Source: an uncultured Lachnospiraceae bacterium
Lineage (GTDB): Bacteria > Bacillota > Clostridia > Lachnospirales > Lachnospiraceae
Direction of reading: 5' to 3'
Assembly (NCBI GenBank): GCA_949283905.1
Contig: CASDUB010000231.1
Span: 1 to 6,001 of the forward strand
DNA: 6,001 nucleotides
Under the pieces are notes generated by a model that was not told the origin of the DNA, did no database searches, and was given only the letters and a program-made list of their open reading frames with translations. Each line of letters opens with the position of its first letter. Within the stretch, counting starts at the first letter, position 1. This document shows positions 1 to 5,883 of the stretch, piece after piece. The position numbers and the translations under genes are program-made.

Positions 1-5
1 TCCAA
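1..5 (-). CDS. Possible start of next operon gene (partial)
   Basis: Only the first bases of a possible gene are visible. On the minus strand a GAGGTGA ribosome-site-like stretch (10-16) overlaps the stop of the preceding membrane protein, and 7 nt after its GAGG lies TTG (3-5) followed by GA, which would begin Met-Asp or Met-Glu. The neighbouring membrane genes in this operon also use TTG and GTG starts. A GTG at 11-13 is an alternative. By context (two ABC-2-like membrane proteins with no ATPase in the window) an ABC ATP-binding protein is expected here, but no coding sequence is visible to test this. Confidence 0.3.
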
Positions 6-14
6 ACTTTCACC

Positions 15-869
15 TCACTCAATCTGATTTCGCCTGCTGCAAAAAACAAGTCCAGTAACTAACCCTGCTATTAAAACAATATCCATCACCGCGACACGGA
101 AAATATCGGGCGTTCTTCCAAGACCGCCTATATTAATGATATTCAGGCTGCTCCAGCTTACAGGCGAAAAATAGGTGATCCGAGAATCCGAAAATACCGA
201 AGAGCTGAAAACAATAAAATCCAGAATCACAAACGCCAATGCAATTAAAATTCCAAGTTTCACGGACTGATTTATAAAATTGCCCAAGAATATTATCAGG
301 CCTATGATCATTACAGTTATAAACTCTAGCAGAACAGAAAAAAACACAGCCTGCATCGGAGTAAAATAGTCGATGATTTTTCCCTGAACAAACATATCGC
401 TCAAATTAAACTGCATAATAGCGTCGGTTTTAGTCAGTGTCATTATCGCTTTTCCCCATTGATCCGAAAACTCAAGATGCGGAAAAAGCAGGATCCAGCT
501 GAATAAGTAAATAGAAAGTATATAGATAATGCCTGCTCCCGCAATATAAAAAACCTTGCCAATGCACCATGAATTTCTGCCTGACCTGATTATTACCATC
601 TGCTGTGCTTTATTAATAAACGGCGCATCACAAAAAAGTAGTATGGCCAAAAGCATTAAAATTAATTTATTAAAATTTTGTTCAAACAAAAAAAGAGGAA
701 CACAGGCATTAATTTTAACGCCTGTCGAAGCTAAAAAAGTTTTAACAGGATTAATCATCATAAAACAATATGTAAATATCGCAAAAAATACGATAAAAAT
801 CCTGTAATCGCCTATCCATTGTCTGAAAGAAAGAAGACAAATTCGACAGCTTTTTTTAATGAATTTCAC
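15..869 (-). CDS. ABC-2-type six-helix membrane protein (permease B)
   Basis: A 284-residue integral membrane protein with about six hydrophobic segments near residues 23-41, 66-81, 104-130, 173-197, 204-222 and 257-277, and a positively charged N-terminus. Between helices 2 and 3 lies a basic cytoplasmic loop with RSG-x7-KV (residues 95-106), also seen as RTG-x7-KV in the gene upstream, so the two look like diverged paralogues forming one transporter. The layout fits ABC-2-type permeases of small secreted-peptide or immunity operons, but there is no signature that proves transport. The start is GTG at 867-869, preceded by AAGGAGGG with 6 nt spacing. The gene overlaps the end of its upstream neighbour by 14 nt, which suggests translational coupling. 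The substrate is unknown, and the ATPase partner must lie elsewhere, probably just past the left edge. Confidence 0.75.
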   Translation of the reverse strand: MKFIKKSCRICLLSFRQWIGDYRIFIVFFAIFTYCFMMINPVKTFLASTGVKINACVPLFLFEQNFNKLILMLLAILLFCDAPFINKAQQMVIIRSGRNSWCIGKVFYIAGAGIIYILSIYLFSWILLFPHLEFSDQWGKAIMTLTKTDAIMQFNLSDMFVQGKIIDYFTPMQAVFFSVLLEFITVMIIGLIIFLGNFINQSVKLGILIALAFVILDFIVFSSSVFSDSRITYFSPVSWSSLNIINIGGLGRTPDIFRVAVMDIVLIAGLVTGLVFCSRRNQIE

Positions 870-1644
870 CTGAAACCCTCCTTTTCATACGCCTGCAGAA
901 CAAAAATCCCGCAAATCCGCTTAATAACAAAAAGAAAGCTATCGAATAAAAAAAGTTTCCGAAAACTCCCAATCCTAAATCTCTGGCAAATCCGATTATC
1001 CCGATATTGATCATATAAGGACATATCGGAGTAGTCATCGTCAGAATATAATAAGCCATTATAACTGTCAGCCCCACCGTCATAAATATATTTGTAAAGT
1101 AGCTTGATATCAATACTCCAACCACCGCCCAGAAAGCATATCCTGCCGCCAAGACGCTCACAACCAGAAGAACATACAGGTATGGAAAATCAGAAGCCGC
1201 GAGATCACTGTAACCGCTCCATAAATTTCCTTCGTACTGCTCGCCTATAAAAGGTATTTTAAGCGAGAGTAGTCCAAGAAATATATGGATTCCTGCAAAT
1301 GACACAAACCACGATCCGATAAAGCATGCGATTACTTTTGCCGCGGCATAATTTTTTGTACCTGTTCGTTCTATTGCCAAAAGTACATACTTGCGCTTCC
1401 AGTCATCCAGAAAAAGCGTTGAAAACGACAATGTCACACATAATATTAATATAAGATTCATATTTTCCGCCAATGCTATCATCAAATAATAAACTGTATC
1501 GTTTACTTCATAGATTCCGTTCATTTGAGCGTTTAATAACAGCACTATAACAATGCAAATCACAGAAAAATATGTCTTTGGAGAAATTATTATTCTGTAA
1601 AATTCCGATTTTACACTGCCACAAAGAGTTTTTATACTACTCAA
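856..1644 (-). CDS. ABC-2-type six-helix membrane protein (permease A)
   Basis: A 262-residue membrane protein with about six hydrophobic segments near residues 24-40, 62-80, 102-126, 155-180, 184-203 and 229-250. It ends in a strongly basic tail (RRMKRR near 251-256), as expected for a cytoplasmic C-terminus. The loop between helices 2 and 3 is highly charged (DDWKRK near 80-85, then RTG-x7-KV at 93-104) and matches the loop of the following gene in position and spacing. The start is TTG at 1642-1644, supported by GGGGAGG 9 nt upstream; no ATG occurs until residue 41, inside the first outside loop, so TTG is much the better choice. It overlaps the lipoprotein stop by 8 nt and the next permease by 14 nt. 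The likely role is one half of an ABC-2-like export or immunity transporter; the cargo is unknown. Confidence 0.75.
   Translation of the reverse strand: MSSIKTLCGSVKSEFYRIIISPKTYFSVICIVIVLLLNAQMNGIYEVNDTVYYLMIALAENMNLILILCVTLSFSTLFLDDWKRKYVLLAIERTGTKNYAAAKVIACFIGSWFVSFAGIHIFLGLLSLKIPFIGEQYEGNLWSGYSDLAASDFPYLYVLLVVSVLAAGYAFWAVVGVLISSYFTNIFMTVGLTVIMAYYILTMTTPICPYMINIGIIGFARDLGLGVFGNFFYSIAFFLLLSGFAGFLFCRRMKRRVSGEIH
876..883 (-). promoter_or_regulatory. Ribosome site setting the GTG start of permease B
   Basis: The minus strand reads AAGGAGGG, a near-perfect anti-16S match, 6 nt before GTG (867-869). It lies inside the last codons of permease A, so ribosomes finishing that gene can reload here. 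Confidence 0.75.
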
Positions 1645-2776
1645 TTCCTAATTCCTCCCCTGTAATAGCCGAATAATAAAAGAACATATCAGTTCCTTCA
1701 ACCTGACTGCCTGAAGTAACATAAAATACCCAGCATGGTGAAAGTTCATAGGTGATCGGACTTACGGAAACAACATCGGGCGCGTATATCAGCTCAATCC
1801 TGGTAATCTTTATAGGTTCGCTGACCATTACATCCTGAAACTTTGTTTCCGCTTTTTTAACGATCTGATCAAAATCATATATCGAATCAAACTTTTCATC
1901 ATTTTCTTTAAAATCATAAATACCCTGAGCAGTTATTTCCTGCAATCCGTCTCTTGTAACAATCATTTTGATCACGCTTCCAGAACACAATGTTTTCCCT
2001 GCCAAAACGTAGTTTTGAGCCAGAAATGGTATGTTGTCATACTCACATCGAAATACTATATAATATCCCTCGTCTTCAGCTGTAAAAGGCTCGCTTGCTT
2101 TCGGAAACTCATCATCTAATTTTTCATATTCCGACGCAAGCGTTTCATAATCAAGAGTCACCACTTTGGGTTCTCCAACATTCTCAATTCCAAGCTCTGA
2201 CAGCCACGCCTCTGCCTGCGATACAACCTGCTGTTTATCGAAGCCATCTATCCCATCTTTAGTAAATACCCCATTATCCAAATAACGATCATCCTTTATA
2301 ATTGCCGAACTTAATACAAGACTGTACTGCTTCAACAAGCTTTTTCCTGACGTGTAGTTTATTTCTCCCGGCGCCAAAACTAAAGAGCCTCCATTACCGC
2401 CCTGATAGACCTGTACACTTTGTTCCGGCACCTCTGTATTCTGAGTAAATGTCTCACTATCCGATAATATTTTTACAACATTTTCATATTCAAATAACTT
2501 TCCCTGAGCCGACAGAGTTGTAAGATCTGTCGAGCGATTCCCTATATCAACCTGCGCATCTATGTCAGCTGACTCAACAGATTTTTGAACATCTGACGGA
2601 ACATCTTCTAACTGAGTAATTTTCTCTTTACTTTTTCCACTATCATCAGAGCTGATGTTTGTTGTAGCCGTATCTCTTTTTTGTGTAGGGTAACAGCCAC
2701 TGAACAAGAAAACCATCGTCATAAGAATCAACAATCCTAAAGCTTGTATGATTCTTTTATAATCTTTTTTATACAT
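1637..2776 (-). CDS. Secreted lipoprotein of ABC operon, YycI/PepSY-like C-terminus
   Basis: A 379-residue exported lipoprotein. The N-terminus is basic (KKDYKR), followed by a hydrophobic core (residues 12-25) and a lipobox FSGC with the lipidated Cys at residue 28. A low-complexity Ser/Thr/Asp/Lys linker (about 33-55) then leads into a mixed alpha/beta body. Around residues 180-197 there is a helix ending in WLSELGIENV. The last ~60 residues alternate strands and end with a SPCWVFYV strand (346-353) and an FYYSAITGEEL strand-turn (366-376). This pattern resembles the C-terminal domain of YycH/YycI- and PepSY-like extracellular proteins, but that is a resemblance seen by eye only. The ATG start at 2774-2776 has AAGGAG 8 nt upstream. 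Placed between a secreted protein and two permeases, it could be an immunity, chaperone or substrate-binding lipoprotein; the sequence does not decide which. Confidence 0.8.
   Translation of the reverse strand: MYKKDYKRIIQALGLLILMTMVFLFSGCYPTQKRDTATTNISSDDSGKSKEKITQLEDVPSDVQKSVESADIDAQVDIGNRSTDLTTLSAQGKLFEYENVVKILSDSETFTQNTEVPEQSVQVYQGGNGGSLVLAPGEINYTSGKSLLKQYSLVLSSAIIKDDRYLDNGVFTKDGIDGFDKQQVVSQAEAWLSELGIENVGEPKVVTLDYETLASEYEKLDDEFPKASEPFTAEDEGYYIVFRCEYDNIPFLAQNYVLAGKTLCSGSVIKMIVTRDGLQEITAQGIYDFKENDEKFDSIYDFDQIVKKAETKFQDVMVSEPIKITRIELIYAPDVVSVSPITYELSPCWVFYVTSGSQVEGTDMFFYYSAITGEELGIE
1654..1660 (-). promoter_or_regulatory. Ribosome site setting the TTG start of permease A
   Basis: The minus strand reads GGGGAGG, 9 nt before TTG (1642-1644). 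It sits within the last codons of the lipoprotein gene. Without it the TTG start would be hard to defend, because no ATG is present for another 40 codons. Confidence 0.7.
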
Positions 2777-2804
2777 ATATTATGCTCCTTATTTATAATC
2801 AGCT

Positions 2805-2841
2805 TAACAAATAAAAGGCAACCCTTTTTAGAATTGCCCTT
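2805..2841 (-). terminator. Intrinsic terminator or attenuator after the 135-aa secreted gene
   Basis: On the minus strand AAGGGCAA (2834-2841) pairs with TTGCCTTT (2814-2821) to give an 8-bp stem with one G-U pair and a 12-nt loop. The stem is followed by a T-rich stretch (ATTTGTT). It lies in the 96-nt gap between the secreted-protein stop and the lipoprotein start, the widest gap in this operon. The stem is modest, so partial read-through that lowers expression of the lipoprotein and permeases relative to the secreted protein is likelier than a complete stop. Confidence 0.55.
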
Positions 2842-2872
2842 CTGAATATAGCTTGAAAGCAACATCAACATT

Positions 2873-3280
2873 TTAAGAAGCCCATCTTCCGTTTACGCTA
2901 AAATATGGCGACGAATAAAACATTTGTCCTTCTAAGTAACGATTAGCACCTACCCAAGCATAGCCATTATTATATGGTATATATTTTTTTCCTAATACTT
3001 TTGCGCCATCATAGAACAGCGTTGTTGTGGCTTTTTCTCTTTTTCCAGTTTCTCTGTTATATCCTATCACGCAATACCCAACAGAATTACTTGTATTTGA
3101 AATCCTCAATGTAGTCACTACTGCATCTTCCGTATCTTCTTTTACGTTTACATCGCTTACTTGCGGTGAAGTTATAAAATAAAAACTAAATTCATCATTT
3201 TTTGCCGATACCATTACGCTGCTTCCTAATATAAGAGTTATTCCTATAATAGCCGCAAAAATCCTCTTTATCTTTCCCAT
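2873..3280 (-). CDS. Small secreted protein, DUF2712-like
   Basis: A 135-residue exported protein. The type I signal peptide has basic GKIKR, a hydrophobic core (about 8-24) and probable cleavage after VSA (residue 26), leaving a mature chain of about 109 residues with a single Cys (residue 70). The mature part is rich in aromatic, Asn, Ser and Thr residues in alternating strand-like patterns. It begins NDEFSFYF, has a GANRYLEG segment near 111-118 and ends FSVNGRWAS. This head-and-tail pattern (acidic FSF start, AN-rich penultimate strand, final G-x-W) resembles the DUF2712 family of small secreted Firmicutes proteins found beside ABC transporters. The assignment is from memory of the family pattern and needs a profile search. 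The ATG (3278-3280) has AAAGGAG upstream (3288-3294) and a divergent promoter region behind it. It is the first gene of the leftward operon. A bacteriocin-like or envelope-active role is possible but unproven. Confidence 0.8.
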   Translation of the reverse strand: MGKIKRIFAAIIGITLILGSSVMVSAKNDEFSFYFITSPQVSDVNVKEDTEDAVVTTLRISNTSNSVGYCVIGYNRETGKREKATTTLFYDGAKVLGKKYIPYNNGYAWVGANRYLEGQMFYSSPYFSVNGRWAS

Positions 3281-3348
3281 ATGAAATCTCCTTTCGTTTT
3301 GTCATCATGTGTTAGTTTTATGCTTTCTCACTATTTTTGTTTATAACA

Positions 3349-3364
3349 TTATTATATATAATAA
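3349..3364. promoter_or_regulatory. 16-bp perfect palindrome in the divergent promoter region
   Basis: TTATTATATATAATAA is a perfect palindrome centred between 3356 and 3357. It occupies the spacer and -10 region of the leftward promoter, where a bound repressor would block RNA polymerase. The region is so AT-rich that a chance palindrome is quite possible. It does not contain the TACA-N2-TGTA core known for BlaI/MecI operators. Confidence 0.35.
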
Positions 3365-3371
3365 CATTTGT
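3364..3371. promoter_or_regulatory. Candidate BlaI-type operator core (ACA-N2-TGT)
   Basis: ACATTTGT keeps the ACA-N2-TGT heart of the TACA-N2-TGTA operator core used by BlaI/MecI/CopY repressors; the outer T and A are lost. It overlaps the TTGACA -35 box of the leftward promoter (3369-3374), a sensible place for repression. The 9-mer ATTTGTCAA that includes half of it recurs at 3412-3420. This is a short match in AT-rich DNA, so the confidence is modest. Confidence 0.35.
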
Positions 3372-3449
3372 CAATGTGATTATATTATTATATTTCATAT
3401 GTCTTTTTTCTATTTGTCAATTTCAAATTTGCTTAAATTAATAATTATG

Positions 3450-3477
3450 TTGACTATTCTAAAAAACTGTTTATTAT
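3450..3477 (+). promoter_or_regulatory. Candidate promoter of the repressor-protease operon
   Basis: A -35 box TTGACT (3450-3455, five of six consensus bases) and a -10 box TATTAT (3472-3477, five of six) are spaced by 16 nt. Transcription would start near 3484, giving a leader of about 75 nt that contains a perfect inverted repeat (3492-3513) before the ribosome site GAGG (3547-3550). Confidence 0.5.
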
Positions 3478-3491
3478 TAAGAATAACACAA

Positions 3492-3513
3492 TTGATATTA
3501 GTAATAATATCAA
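3492..3513. promoter_or_regulatory. Inverted repeat just after the repressor promoter, candidate operator
   Basis: Perfect 9-bp arms TTGATATTA (3492-3500) and TAATATCAA (3505-3513) are separated by GTAA. The repeat lies about 10-30 nt after the predicted transcription start, a typical autoregulatory operator position. The segment just before it, ACAATTGA (3488-3495), is one base from an ACA-N2-TGT core. The arms could also form a weak RNA hairpin, but it is AT-rich with no following T-run, so a protein-binding site is the better reading. Confidence 0.4.
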
Positions 3514-3557
3514 ATCTGAAAATGTTTTTTATTAATATAATATTATGAGGATTAAAA

Positions 3558-3938
3558 ATGAAAAAACTTGGAGATGCCGAATTGGAAATCATGCAGGTTA
3601 TATGGGAAGCAAAAGGCCCTGTCACATCAAAGCATGTACAGACACATTTAAAAACAAGAAGCGGTTTGCCGCTGTCTTCTGTCATGGCGACGCTTGCGAC
3701 ACTTGTAAAGAAAGGATTTGTCTACTGTGACCGCACAACACGTACAAATTTTTACAGCGCAGTTATAGATAAGTCTGAATACCAAAAATTTGAAAATGAA
3801 AACTTTTTAAACAGACTATATAATAATTCTTGGAAAAATCTTGTTGTAACTTTATTTCAGGAAAAAGTATTTTCAAAAAAGGATATAGAAGATTTAAAGG
3901 ATGAATTAAAAAAATATGATGACAGAACAGATAACTAA
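3558..3938 (+). CDS. BlaI/MecI/CopY-family transcriptional repressor
   Basis: A 126-residue winged-helix repressor of normal family length. The first ~75 residues form the DNA-binding domain: a typical opening LGDAELEIMQVIW (4-16), the recognition helix region LSSVMATLATLVKKGFV (39-55) and the wing with a TNFYSAVI strand (63-70). Residues 82-120 form the dimerisation helices (FLNRLYNNSW, then KKDIEDLKDELKK). Classical BlaI and MecI are inactivated by cleavage at an Asn-Phe bond; by eye alignment the same place here reads Thr98-Leu99, so proteolytic control, if kept, may use a different bond. The ATG has GAGGA 6 nt upstream. The gene overlaps the protease gene by 23 nt, the usual arrangement for a repressor and its membrane-bound antirepressor. 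It probably represses its own operon and perhaps the divergent one. Confidence 0.93.
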   Translation: MKKLGDAELEIMQVIWEAKGPVTSKHVQTHLKTRSGLPLSSVMATLATLVKKGFVYCDRTTRTNFYSAVIDKSEYQKFENENFLNRLYNNSWKNLVVTLFQEKVFSKKDIEDLKDELKKYDDRTDN

Positions 3939-5292
3939 CTGGATTTTATCCGGACTCTTTCAATCAACACTTAGTATTACTCCTTTAATTTTGATATTTT
4001 TGCTTATCCACAAATTTTTGAAAAGAAAAAATCCGCGAACATGGTTATGGATATGGAGCTTTTTAGGTATCCGGCTTTTATTTCTGATACCAGTATATTT
4101 TCCCGCTTTAGGACACGCACAGGAAGAATATGAAATTATTCTTTCAACTTCCTCAACAGAAGTATTTTCGAATTTGAAGATACCTTTTGAAATACCTGAA
4201 ACACACTGGATAAATATCATTTTCTTTTTATGGAGCATTGGCGTTTGCATTTATCTGTTAATAAAATATATAAAATATTTCTCCGTAAAAAAGTATCTGA
4301 TCAATAACAGCGTATCATGCGGAACTCTTGTAGATTTATGTCAAAATCTTGAAATACCTGTATACAAAGAGAATTATGAAAAGATAATTGTAAGAGTTAC
4401 TCCTAAAAATATCAGTCCTATGATATTGGGTTATAAAACAAAATATTTATTTTTACCTTCCATAGAAATAAAATGTGAAGACAAAAAGATGATTCTGTCT
4501 CATGAAATAACACATTTGCAGAATCATGATCTGCTTAAGAAAATATTACTCACTTTAATTTGCGGATTTCACTGGTTTAATCCGGCTGTTCATATATTTG
4601 CAAAAACATTTCAGGAAGAGATAGAAAAATACTGCGACTATAAAACAGTAAAAGAAAAGGATAAAGAATACAGAAAATCTTATGCGGATATGCTTCTCTT
4701 TTTAATTCAAACATCGCAATCTACTGATGTTTCAGTTAATTTAGTAAATAAGAGCAGCATAAACTCAATAAAAGAGAGATTTGAAATCATAATGAATCCT
4801 TTCAAAACAAAGAAAGTCATTCTGCCAATCATATCTCTTATAATATTAATTGCAGTTGCTCAAATTCCAACACAATGTCAAATATTATCGAAATCATTTC
4901 AAAATTCTTTTTTCCTTATACAAAGAATGGACGGATTATACGCAGATACAGAGATAATTGACTTTAATGATTTATATTATTCAAAACAAATAATAGGAGA
5001 GAAGCCCGATACGATTCTTCCTGTCAGATCACAGTCATCTATTTCTTTAAAAAATGGGGAATATATCATTTTCTATAGTACTGACGACGGAAAACCTTTT
5101 GAAATAAAACCTGGAGAGCTTTGTCTTGTTCAATTTCATTTAAATGCAAAAAGCAGATTAATAACAGGTCTTACAAACGGAACATCTGATCAGACAACCG
5201 ACACTGATCCTCTTGTCGGTCTTGAACATACAACCGGCTATACCAGCTTTTTATACATAAAGAACTTCTCATCATCAACTACCATTAAATAA
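3916..5292 (+). CDS. M56 (BlaR1-type) membrane metalloprotease with a non-penicillin-binding sensor
   Basis: A 458-residue antirepressor-type zinc protease. Helices lie near 12-31, 43-63, 99-117 and 300-316. The cytoplasmic protease domain between helices 3 and 4 has NISPMILGYKTKYLFLP (165-181), the zinc motif HEITH (196-200) followed by HD (204-205), FHWFNP and the E-x2-CD segment (237-241) that supplies the third ligand region in this family. All catalytic parts look intact. The extracellular tail (317-458) is only ~142 residues, against roughly 250 in classical BlaR1, and shows no class D beta-lactamase-like SxxK sensor. Residues 377-453 align without gaps with the secreted protein encoded immediately downstream. 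The start is ATG 3916; a second ATG follows directly. AAAGG (3896-3900) lies 15 nt upstream, so initiation is probably coupled to translation of the repressor gene. It should sense an extracellular signal and relieve repression. Confidence 0.9.
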   Translation: MMTEQITNWILSGLFQSTLSITPLILIFLLIHKFLKRKNPRTWLWIWSFLGIRLLFLIPVYFPALGHAQEEYEIILSTSSTEVFSNLKIPFEIPETHWINIIFFLWSIGVCIYLLIKYIKYFSVKKYLINNSVSCGTLVDLCQNLEIPVYKENYEKIIVRVTPKNISPMILGYKTKYLFLPSIEIKCEDKKMILSHEITHLQNHDLLKKILLTLICGFHWFNPAVHIFAKTFQEEIEKYCDYKTVKEKDKEYRKSYADMLLFLIQTSQSTDVSVNLVNKSSINSIKERFEIIMNPFKTKKVILPIISLIILIAVAQIPTQCQILSKSFQNSFFLIQRMDGLYADTEIIDFNDLYYSKQIIGEKPDTILPVRSQSSISLKNGEYIIFYSTDDGKPFEIKPGELCLVQFHLNAKSRLITGLTNGTSDQTTDTDPLVGLEHTTGYTSFLYIKNFSSSTTIK

Positions 5293-5317
5293 TTCAATAT
5301 ATAACGGAGATTTAAAA

Positions 5318-5821
5318 ATGAAGAAAAAAATAATAAGTATTCTTTTAATCGGATGTATGATTGCAGGCATTTCTGTAAATGTACTTGCGGAAGAAACAAA
5401 CGAAACTTCTGCTAAAGAAGAACAGCTCGAAATGATATCACAAAAATCTAACAATATTTTTCAGTTTTCTGATTTATGCTGTGATACATATGACGCGGAA
5501 GGAAATTTAATATCTTCTGAGATCATTCCTTACAACGTGAATATTAACAATTCTATTTTAGGAGCAGGTCAGACTAAAAGCTATTATCCTTCTGGAAATC
5601 CAAACGGTTTCTATTTTACAGCTAACAAAATATTTTATGTTTCTTTAAATTTAAACCAGTCAGCAAATCTTTATACTTATTTAGAAAATGGAACTGGGGT
5701 TATGTCAAATGAAAAAAATCCATTTCTTGTACTAAAATCTTATGTTACCGGTTACCAACGGCTATACATAAAAAACAACTCTAATATCAGCGTTACTATA
5801 AATGGAACAATTATCTATTGA
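5318..5821 (+). CDS. Secreted protein sharing a domain with the M56 sensor
   Basis: A 167-residue exported protein of no family I recognise. The signal peptide has basic KKK, a hydrophobic core (5-19) and cleavage probably after VLA (residue 24). A charged linker (25-45) and a vicinal Cys pair (54-55) precede a Tyr/Asn/Ser-rich, beta-strand-like domain (about 76-167) that ends in alternating hydrophobic strands. Residues 80-156 match residues 377-453 of the preceding protease ectodomain without a gap: shared blocks include LN at 112-113, NGT at 124-126 and LYIKN at 149-153. The gene starts 25 nt after the protease stop, with ACGGAG before the ATG, and is followed by a strong terminator, so it is the last gene of the repressor operon. 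It may be a ligand, competitor or effector for the sensor; the sequence does not say which. Confidence 0.85.
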   Translation: MKKKIISILLIGCMIAGISVNVLAEETNETSAKEEQLEMISQKSNNIFQFSDLCCDTYDAEGNLISSEIIPYNVNINNSILGAGQTKSYYPSGNPNGFYFTANKIFYVSLNLNQSANLYTYLENGTGVMSNEKNPFLVLKSYVTGYQRLYIKNNSNISVTINGTIIY

Positions 5822-5823
5822 TC

Positions 5824-5875
5824 AAAAAATGCGGCCGCAACTTCTGTAATCACCAGAAATATAGCCGCATTTTTT
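5824..5875. terminator. Strong bidirectional intrinsic terminator
   Basis: Perfect 12-bp arms AAAAAATGCGGC (5824-5835) and GCCGCATTTTTT (5864-5875) begin two bases after the stop of the secreted-protein gene. The GC part of the stem is followed by six T on the plus strand and, because of the A-run, also on the minus strand, so it can stop transcription from both sides. The 28-nt loop holds a second small stem, TTCTG (5842-5846) with CAGAA (5854-5858). Confidence 0.9.
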
Positions 5876-5883
5876 ATGAAAAA

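Larger units (their letters stand above)
3346..3374 (-). promoter_or_regulatory. Candidate promoter of the leftward operon
   Basis: The minus strand carries a consensus -35 box TTGACA (3369-3374). At 17 nt spacing the -10 is TAATGT (3346-3351), a weak match. A perfect TATAAT (3351-3356) is also present but only 12 nt from TTGACA, so it would need a different -35 (ATCACA at 3375-3380, 18 nt spacing). A promoter here is likely; the exact -10 is not settled. The start codon is about 65 nt further on. A 16-bp palindrome and an ACA-N2-TGT core overlap this promoter. Confidence 0.45.

Noticed and set aside
556..1010. Plus-strand open frames opposite the permease genes
   Set aside because: They lie antisense to coding sequences with strong ribosome sites and membrane-protein patterns, and show no features of their own.
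3351..3356. Perfect TATAAT as the -10 of the leftward promoter
   Set aside because: It is only 12 nt from the consensus TTGACA, too close for a standard promoter; kept only as an alternative with a weaker -35.
3309..3548. Plus-strand open frame in the divergent control region
   Set aside because: It is a low-complexity Ile/Leu/Asn translation of AT-rich DNA with no ribosome site, and it covers the promoters and dyads.
3410..3685. Minus-strand open frame over the start of the repressor gene
   Set aside because: It is antisense to a clear BlaI-family gene and has no recognisable domain or ribosome site.
5318..5356. Lipobox-like LIGC at residues 10-13 of the 167-aa secreted protein
   Set aside because: The hydrophobic stretch before the Cys is too short and the hydrophobic run continues for about ten residues after it; a type I site after VLA at residue 24 fits better.
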